Assembly (NCBI GenBank): GCA_017308235.1
Contig: JAFKFL010000021.1
Location: 1-64,000, forward strand
Direction of reading: 5' to 3'
Origin: Alphaproteobacteria bacterium
GTDB lineage: Bacteria > Pseudomonadota > Alphaproteobacteria > Reyranellales > Reyranellaceae
Length of the DNA stretch: 64,000 bases
In this document: positions 59,743 to 64,000 of the stretch, piece after piece
Numbering within the stretch: position 1 is the stretch's first letter
Layout: each line of letters starts with the position of its first letter
Translations under genes and position numbers: made by a program
The notes under the pieces: generated by a model
What the model was told of the DNA's origin: nothing
The model's input: only the letters and a program-made list of their open reading frames with translations
The model's database searches: none

Positions 59743-60902
59743 CCAATGCCTGGTTCGTCCGTGTCCTGCCCGCAATGCTGCTGACGCTCGCAACCGTCAC
59801 CACTTCGGTTCGCGCGCAAGAGCAACAACCGTCATCTCAAACACCCTTCTCGACTTCGCGCCCCCCTGGCGCGATAGCGCCGTCGGCGACTCCACCTGTC
59901 ACGCCTGCCTCGTCGCCATCGTCCGGTGCCCCTTCCGTTTCCCCGGCATTGCCCGGATCGACGAGTTCTGCTCCGTCGAGCTCTGATCCGTCAGCTGCGG
60001 CCGCGTCGTCCCAGCCGTCCGCATCGTCTCCTTCGCCTGTGCCGGGTGATGCCATCACTCCGTCGCAGCCCATCCAGGGCGCGGAGCCGACAGGGGATTC
60101 TGCGGGCGCCAGCGATGCGACTCAGGATGCAGCTGCGCCGGCGGCCGCGCCAGCATCGGATGCCTCGTCCTCTACGCTTCCGCAAGACCTGTCGCCGTGG
60201 GGCATGTTCATGCAGGCCGACATCATTGTGAAGGCGGTGATGATCGGGCTTGCGTTTGCGTCGCTGGTGACGTGGACGATCTGGCTGGCGCGGGGGCTGG
60301 ATCTGGCGGCTTCACGGCGGCGGGCGCAGAGCTGCTTGCGCAAGCTGGAGCGCGCCGACACTCTTGCGGCGGCACGGGCAGAGATCTCTGAAGGGTGGAC
60401 CGGCAAGGGCCCGGTGTCTGATCTGATGGAGGCGGCGGAGAACGAATGCAGGCGCTCGAACGATCTGTCCTCTGAAGGCATCAAGGAGCGTCTGGCCATT
60501 GCGCTGTCGCGTATCGAGGCCAAGTCGGGGCGCGACATCGCCCGCGGCACGGGCTTGCTAGCGACGATCGGGGCCACCGCGCCGTTCGTCGGGCTGTTCG
60601 GCACGGTGTGGGGCATCATGAACTCCTTTATCGGCATCTCGCATTCCAAGACCACCAATCTTGCGGTGGTGGCGCCGGGCATCGCCGAAGCCTTGCTTGC
60701 GACCGCGCTCGGGCTCGTCGCCGCGATTCCGGCGGTGATCATCTACAACGTGTTCGCGCGTGCGCTTTCGAGCTACCGGGCGCTGCTGTCGGATGCCTCC
60801 GGCGAGATCATTCAGCACATCTCGCGCGACCTGGAACGTCAGGAGCGGGGGCTTGGACCGTCCGTGGTGCCGCTGTCGCGCGGCCGCTCCGCTGCGGAGT
60901 GA
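59739..60902 (+). CDS. exbB: ExbB, TonB-system energiser, with long N-terminal extension
   Basis: 387 residues. A signal peptide (about 1-26) is followed by a low-complexity Ala/Ser/Pro-rich extension (about 27-148) and then the three-helix ExbB core. Core signatures: SPWGMFMQADIIVKAVMIGL (about 151-170), GLLATIGATAPFVGLFGTVWG (about 269-289, seen here in two parts GLLATIGATAPF and VGLFGTVWG) and APGIAEALLATALGLVAAIP (about 311-330). It forms the proton channel with ExbD that powers TonB. Overlaps DUF3325 by 4 bp. Confidence 0.93.
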   Translation: MTNAWFVRVLPAMLLTLATVTTSVRAQEQQPSSQTPFSTSRPPGAIAPSATPPVTPASSPSSGAPSVSPALPGSTSSAPSSSDPSAAAASSQPSASSPSPVPGDAITPSQPIQGAEPTGDSAGASDATQDAAAPAAAPASDASSSTLPQDLSPWGMFMQADIIVKAVMIGLAFASLVTWTIWLARGLDLAASRRRAQSCLRKLERADTLAAARAEISEGWTGKGPVSDLMEAAENECRRSNDLSSEGIKERLAIALSRIEAKSGRDIARGTGLLATIGATAPFVGLFGTVWGIMNSFIGISHSKTTNLAVVAPGIAEALLATALGLVAAIPAVIIYNVFARALSSYRALLSDASGEIIQHISRDLERQERGLGPSVVPLSRGRSAAE

Positions 60903-60908
60903 GCCCTC

Positions 60909-61391
60909 ATGGCGGTATCTCTGAAGAACCCGCAGGACGGCGGCATCGACGAGCTGAGCGAAATCAACGTCACCCCGTTCATCGACGTGATGCTGGTGCT
61001 TTTGATCATCTTCATGGTGGCGGCGCCTTTATCGACGGTGGATATCGCGGTCGACCTGCCGGTGTCGAACGCACAGCCGCAGCCGCGTCCCGACAAGCCG
61101 GTGTTTTTGACGGTGAAGCAGGATCTGACGCTGGCGCTCGGCAACGACGAGGTGCCGCGCAATACCCTTCAGGCAACGCTCGATCAGCAGACCAGCAATG
61201 ACCGCGAGCAGCGGGTGTTTCTGCGCGCCGACGGGACGGTGGCTTACAACGAGCTGATGAAGGTGATGAACCTGTTGCGCGAGGCCGGCTATCTCAAGAT
61301 CGCGCTGGTTGGGCTGGAGGATACCGGACAGGTGCAAGCAGGTGGCGTGGCCGCCGGTAGCAGCGCGCCAGCGGCGGCGACCAAACCATGA
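60909..61391 (+). CDS. exbD: ExbD, TonB-system energiser
   Basis: 160 residues. A short cytoplasmic N-terminus, one membrane helix containing INVTPFIDVMLVLLIIFMV (about 18-36) with the essential proton-carrying Asp in FIDVML, and a periplasmic domain (VFLRADGTVAYNELMKVMNL, about 109-128). Six bp after exbB and overlapping tonB by 4 bp, so exbB-exbD-tonB is a unit. The C-terminal Ala/Ser/Gly tail is longer than in E. coli. Confidence 0.95.
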   Translation: MAVSLKNPQDGGIDELSEINVTPFIDVMLVLLIIFMVAAPLSTVDIAVDLPVSNAQPQPRPDKPVFLTVKQDLTLALGNDEVPRNTLQATLDQQTSNDREQRVFLRADGTVAYNELMKVMNLLREAGYLKIALVGLEDTGQVQAGGVAAGSSAPAAATKP

Positions 61392-62185
61392 GGATCGACT
61401 GGCACGATCCGGACGGGCGGCCGGAAGGCGCGGTGACCGGGGCCGCGGCGCTGCGCTGGACCGCGGCCGGACTTGCGGTGGTCGCGGTGCACGCCGGCGG
61501 CATCTGGCTGGCGTTACACTGGCCGGCGCAGGCCGAGACGCCGGGCGATCCGCCGGCCGCGATCATGATGGAGCTGGCGCCGCTGGCGGTGGCGCCGGAG
61601 GTACCGCAGCAGGACATCGCGCCGGGGCCGCAGATGGAGGAGGCCGAGGAGGAGCAGCCCGAACCGGAGAAGCCGGTCGAGGACAAGCCAGATCCGACGC
61701 CGCCGGAAGTGAAGGAGGCCGAGCTCAAGCCGCCGCCGACGCCGAAGGTGGAGAAGGCGGAGGTGGTGCTGCCGGCCAAGACGGAGCCGCCGAAACCGAA
61801 GCCGAAGAAGAAAAAGAAGAAGGCGCCGCGCACCACCGCGCCGCAGAGTTCACAGGCGCAGCGCGCCGATCGCGCCGCCGCGCCGGCCGAAGGCATGGCT
61901 TCGTCGATGTCGCCGAGCTCCTGGCGCGGCGCGCTGATGGCGCACCTCAACCGCCACAAGCGTTTCCCGTCCGGTGCGGCGGGGGCGGGTGTTGCGACGG
62001 TTGCGTTCACGATCGACCGCTCCGGCCGCGTGCTATCGGCGCGCCTGGTGCGCTCGGCCGGCGACTCCGCGCTCGATACTGAGGCCGCCTCGCTGCCGCG
62101 CCGCGCCAGTCCCGTTCCCGCCCCGCCGCCCGATGTCGGCGGTGGTTCAATCACACTCGCCGTTCCAATCAGGTTCAGTCGATGA
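61388..62185 (+). CDS. tonB: TonB energy transducer
   Basis: 265 residues. Membrane helix about 24-47, then a long Glu/Pro- and Lys/Pro-rich spacer with EPEKPVEDKPDPTPPEVK and PKPKPKKKKKK (about 95-150), and the C-terminal domain with WRGALMAHLNRHKRFP (about 179-194), VATVAFTIDRSGRVLSARLV and a final VPIRFSR. The spacer lets TonB span the periplasm to reach the receptor upstream. The transmembrane segment keeps the histidine (AVVAVHAGGIWLAL) needed for coupling to ExbB/ExbD. Confidence 0.94.
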   Translation: MRIDWHDPDGRPEGAVTGAAALRWTAAGLAVVAVHAGGIWLALHWPAQAETPGDPPAAIMMELAPLAVAPEVPQQDIAPGPQMEEAEEEQPEPEKPVEDKPDPTPPEVKEAELKPPPTPKVEKAEVVLPAKTEPPKPKPKKKKKKAPRTTAPQSSQAQRADRAAAPAEGMASSMSPSSWRGALMAHLNRHKRFPSGAAGAGVATVAFTIDRSGRVLSARLVRSAGDSALDTEAASLPRRASPVPAPPPDVGGGSITLAVPIRFSR

Positions 62186-62337
62186 TCTCAGCAAATCTCA
62201 CACGAACGAACCCTCAGACGACGAGCTTGTCACTTCGCTCAACGGCGTCAGCGCCGCGCTGGCGCGGGTGGCGAAACTCGTGAAGTAGCACAGTCGAAAC
62301 CGAAAGCCGCCCTATCCGGCACACAAGGAGATCGCCC

Positions 62338-62829
62338 ATGCTGACGCTGGTCAAGGATGCCGATGTTCCCGTTCAGCCGGCTGCGCCACCGCCAGAACGA
62401 CGGCCGAGATCGACGCTGCGCGAGAGCAACTATAACCGTCGCCGATTCCTCGCCTGGCTGCACGACGAGGTGGCGGTGCTGCGTGCGCTCGGCATGGATC
62501 ATCGCCGCATCGCCGCGCAACTCGACATCGCGGAGCATGACGTGCGAGCATTCTGTCCGAAACCGAAGGAGAAGATCCTGCGCCGCCATCTTCCCCGTCG
62601 CGCTGTTGAGGCGCTCCTTCATGGCCGTCACGCCTCAATTGGCGGTCGAACCGTTGCCAAGCGCAGTCGCTACCTCGTCGAGATCGCCAGTGCCTATACT
62701 TGGAATGAGCTCATGTCCGAATCCGGGGTCGGCACTGTCACGGCCTCAGAAATACGTTTGTGGCTCGAGGAGCGAGGAGCCGCACTGCGGGATGATGAGG
62801 ATGACCAGCATCGGTCGGCGCAATGGTGA
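62338..62829 (+). CDS. Hypothetical soluble protein
   Basis: 163 residues with AAGGAG eleven bp before ATG 62338. The mid part (SNYNRRRFLAWLHDEVAVLR, about 30-49; ALGMDHRRIAAQLDIAEHDV) resembles a helix-turn-helix: IAAQLDI followed by a turn and DVRAFCPKP. The end is Asp/Glu-rich. I do not recognise the family. It follows the tonB operon after 150 bp on the same strand and may share its transcript, or be independent. Confidence 0.55.
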   Translation: MLTLVKDADVPVQPAAPPPERRPRSTLRESNYNRRRFLAWLHDEVAVLRALGMDHRRIAAQLDIAEHDVRAFCPKPKEKILRRHLPRRAVEALLHGRHASIGGRTVAKRSRYLVEIASAYTWNELMSESGVGTVTASEIRLWLEERGAALRDDEDDQHRSAQW

Positions 62830-62989
62830 TCGTCCGATAATGCCGATTGCGAGCGAGGTCCGATCCCGTCCGGATCTGGGATCAGCTATTCGCATCGAGT
62901 GCCGTAGGCTGCCTGCATCCGACAGCGTCTGGATCGCGCCGCCTGAATGCAGAGACCTGCTTCACGTCTCGAGGGTGGAGACAGGGTGA

Positions 62990-63871
62990 ATGGAGCTTCG
63001 TCATCTCCGGCATTTTGTCGCGGTCGCCGAGGAACTGCACTTCCAGCGCGCAGCCGATCGCATCGGCATCGAGCAATCGCCCTTGTCGCGTTCGATCCGG
63101 AATCTCGAACAGCAGCTGGGCGTGATGTTGTTTGAGCGGACACGGCGGTCGACCAGGCTGACTCTGGCTGGCGAACGACTCTTTGTTCACGCCCGTGCGC
63201 TCCTGGCGGCTGCCGACGAAGCGCGCCTCGATGTGCGCACGAAAGACGGCGATCGGACCGGCCATCTTCATATTGGTGTTTGCGACGGTGTGCCGCTGCC
63301 GCGTCTCGCTCGCCTGCTTGCGTCGCTCAGGCAGACGACTCCGCATATCAGCGTGCATGTGCATGAAATGTCCTTGGTGCAGAAGGTCTATGAACTGCGA
63401 TGCGGATTCCTCGACGCTGCGCTCGCGCCGGAGAGCGGATATGGCAAGGGCATCGTTTCCGAGGCGATCTGGCGAGATCCGCTGATCGCAGTTATGCCAA
63501 GTAAGCATCCGCTGACGCAGAGGAAACAAGTCGCTTTGGTCGACGTGGTTCTGGAACCGCTCGTGCTATGCCAACGGGATACGGGCCTTGGCCATCAATG
63601 CCAGATCGAGCAGATCATCCGCACGGTGACAGCGACGCCGAACATCACTGATACGGCGGCAACACTTAGCATGTTAGTCGCGCTGGTGATTGCCGGATAT
63701 GGCATCGGGCTCGCCACCACCGCCCAACTTGAAGCCGTCAGCGCGAGCGAGCTGGTGCTGCGCCCGTTGTCCGATGTGAGCAAATTGGTCAAGACTTGGC
63801 TGATGATGCGCGCGGAAACGCCAGCCGAGCCGTTAGCTCGCTTTATCGAGCACGCGCGCCGGCCGACTTGA
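62990..63871 (+). CDS. LysR-family transcriptional regulator
   Basis: 293 residues. N-terminal winged helix-turn-helix: MELRHLRHFVAVAEELHFQR (1-20), AADRIGIEQSPLSRSIRNLE (about 21-40), then LTLAGERLFVHARALL. The substrate-binding domain spans about 90-290 (GVCDGVPLPRLARLLASLRQ). The ELHFQRAADRIGIEQSPLSR helix sequence is typical of a LysR subgroup common near conjugation and efflux genes of Rhizobiales. Target not evident; the tonB locus upstream and the convergent unknown gene downstream are candidates. Confidence 0.88.
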   Translation: MELRHLRHFVAVAEELHFQRAADRIGIEQSPLSRSIRNLEQQLGVMLFERTRRSTRLTLAGERLFVHARALLAAADEARLDVRTKDGDRTGHLHIGVCDGVPLPRLARLLASLRQTTPHISVHVHEMSLVQKVYELRCGFLDAALAPESGYGKGIVSEAIWRDPLIAVMPSKHPLTQRKQVALVDVVLEPLVLCQRDTGLGHQCQIEQIIRTVTATPNITDTAATLSMLVALVIAGYGIGLATTAQLEAVSASELVLRPLSDVSKLVKTWLMMRAETPAEPLARFIEHARRPT

Positions 63872-64000
63872 CCGGCTTGCGCGTCCAGAGCACGCCGCTC
63901 GGAATCCCTTGTCGCGCGCCATGAAGGTTTCAAGCATGAGCGGCGCCAGGGTTGTTGCATCGACCGGCGTGCCGTTCAGTTCGGAATGAAGTGCGGCATA
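63833..64000 (-). CDS. Unidentified gene, 3' end (partial)
   Basis: A frame open to the window edge, ending TAA 63833-63835, reads ALHSELNGTPVDATTLAPLM, then LETFMARDKGFRA. It is convergent with the LysR gene and overlaps its end by 39 bp. No family recognised. Possibly the last 55 codons of a conserved gene beginning beyond the window; confidence is limited because only the tail is present. Confidence 0.35.
   Translation of the reverse strand, partial: YAALHSELNGTPVDATTLAPLMLETFMARDKGFRAACSGRASRSSRPARVLDKAS

Noticed and set aside
62182-62288. Short frame after tonB ending ALARVAKLVK
   Set aside because: The protein-like frame has no start codon nearby, and the frame with an ATG reads as nonsense; too little to call.
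1-64000. CRISPR arrays, tRNA or rRNA genes, complete insertion sequences
   Set aside because: None was seen on reading: no regular repeat-spacer pattern, no cloverleaf-like conserved T-loop and only transposase ends. A tRNAscan or IS search would be needed to exclude divergent examples.

Overview
The window is a stretch of chromosome from an alphaproteobacterium, most likely of the Bradyrhizobium/Rhodopseudomonas/Afipia group (Nitrobacteraceae). I infer this from the high G+C coding style, the many GTG/TTG starts and 4-bp ATGA overlaps, and gene families typical of that group. No rRNA, tRNA or CRISPR array was seen. Apart from directly visible motifs, family assignments come from recognising protein sequence, not from a database search.

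Layout. 0-4.3 kb: the tail of a type III polyketide synthase with an overlapping isoprenylcysteine-methyltransferase-like gene, a small membrane protein, and a 2-hydroxycarboxylate (citrate/malate type) transporter next to a LysR regulator. 4.8-8.5 kb: a three-gene membrane gluconate-type dehydrogenase (small Tat subunit, GMC flavoprotein, triheme cytochrome c). 8.5-20.3 kb: a divergent respiratory block. Alternative complex III (actABCDEF) lies on the plus strand. A caa3-type oxidase of the A2 subtype (ctaCDEF plus a small membrane protein) lies on the minus strand, and a SCO copper chaperone closes the block. Together these could carry electrons from quinol to oxygen.

20.3-21.7 kb holds a wrecked copy of a module (thiamine-diphosphate enzyme / emrAB efflux pair / IS5-family transposase end). 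A second copy sits at 41.9-45.2 kb, and there the efflux pair is intact but the enzyme gene is almost gone. 22.6-31.6 kb: a two-component system whose two genes are separated by a row of four hairpin elements, divergent from a complete RND efflux operon (adaptor, pump, outer-membrane channel). 32.6-41.9 kb: a nonulosonic (pseudaminic-type) acid and glycan cluster with pseB, pseC, pseI, two methyltransferases, Nudix and HAD proteins, an SpsF-like nucleotidyltransferase and an unrecognised 558-residue glycosyltransferase-like protein. It is littered with gene fragments.

46.2-52.8 kb is an accessory region. A 1.4-kb gene-poor stretch leads into a three-gene operon not known to me: an NdpA/YejK-like nucleoid-associated protein, a membrane-anchored protein of unknown family, and a PD-(D/E)XK-like nuclease. 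This is the best candidate in the window for an undescribed, possibly defensive, system. It is followed by a DUF2235 fragment, an endonuclease/exonuclease/phosphatase protein and a PrtN-like activator.

53.2-62.2 kb: a FecI-FecR-TonB-receptor signalling set runs into a tightly overlapping iron-uptake operon (DUF3649, PepSY reductase-like protein, DUF3325, exbB, exbD, tonB). A shared upstream motif precedes both fecR and the receptor gene at nearly the same distance. The window ends with an unknown 163-residue protein, a LysR regulator and the end of a convergent unidentified gene.
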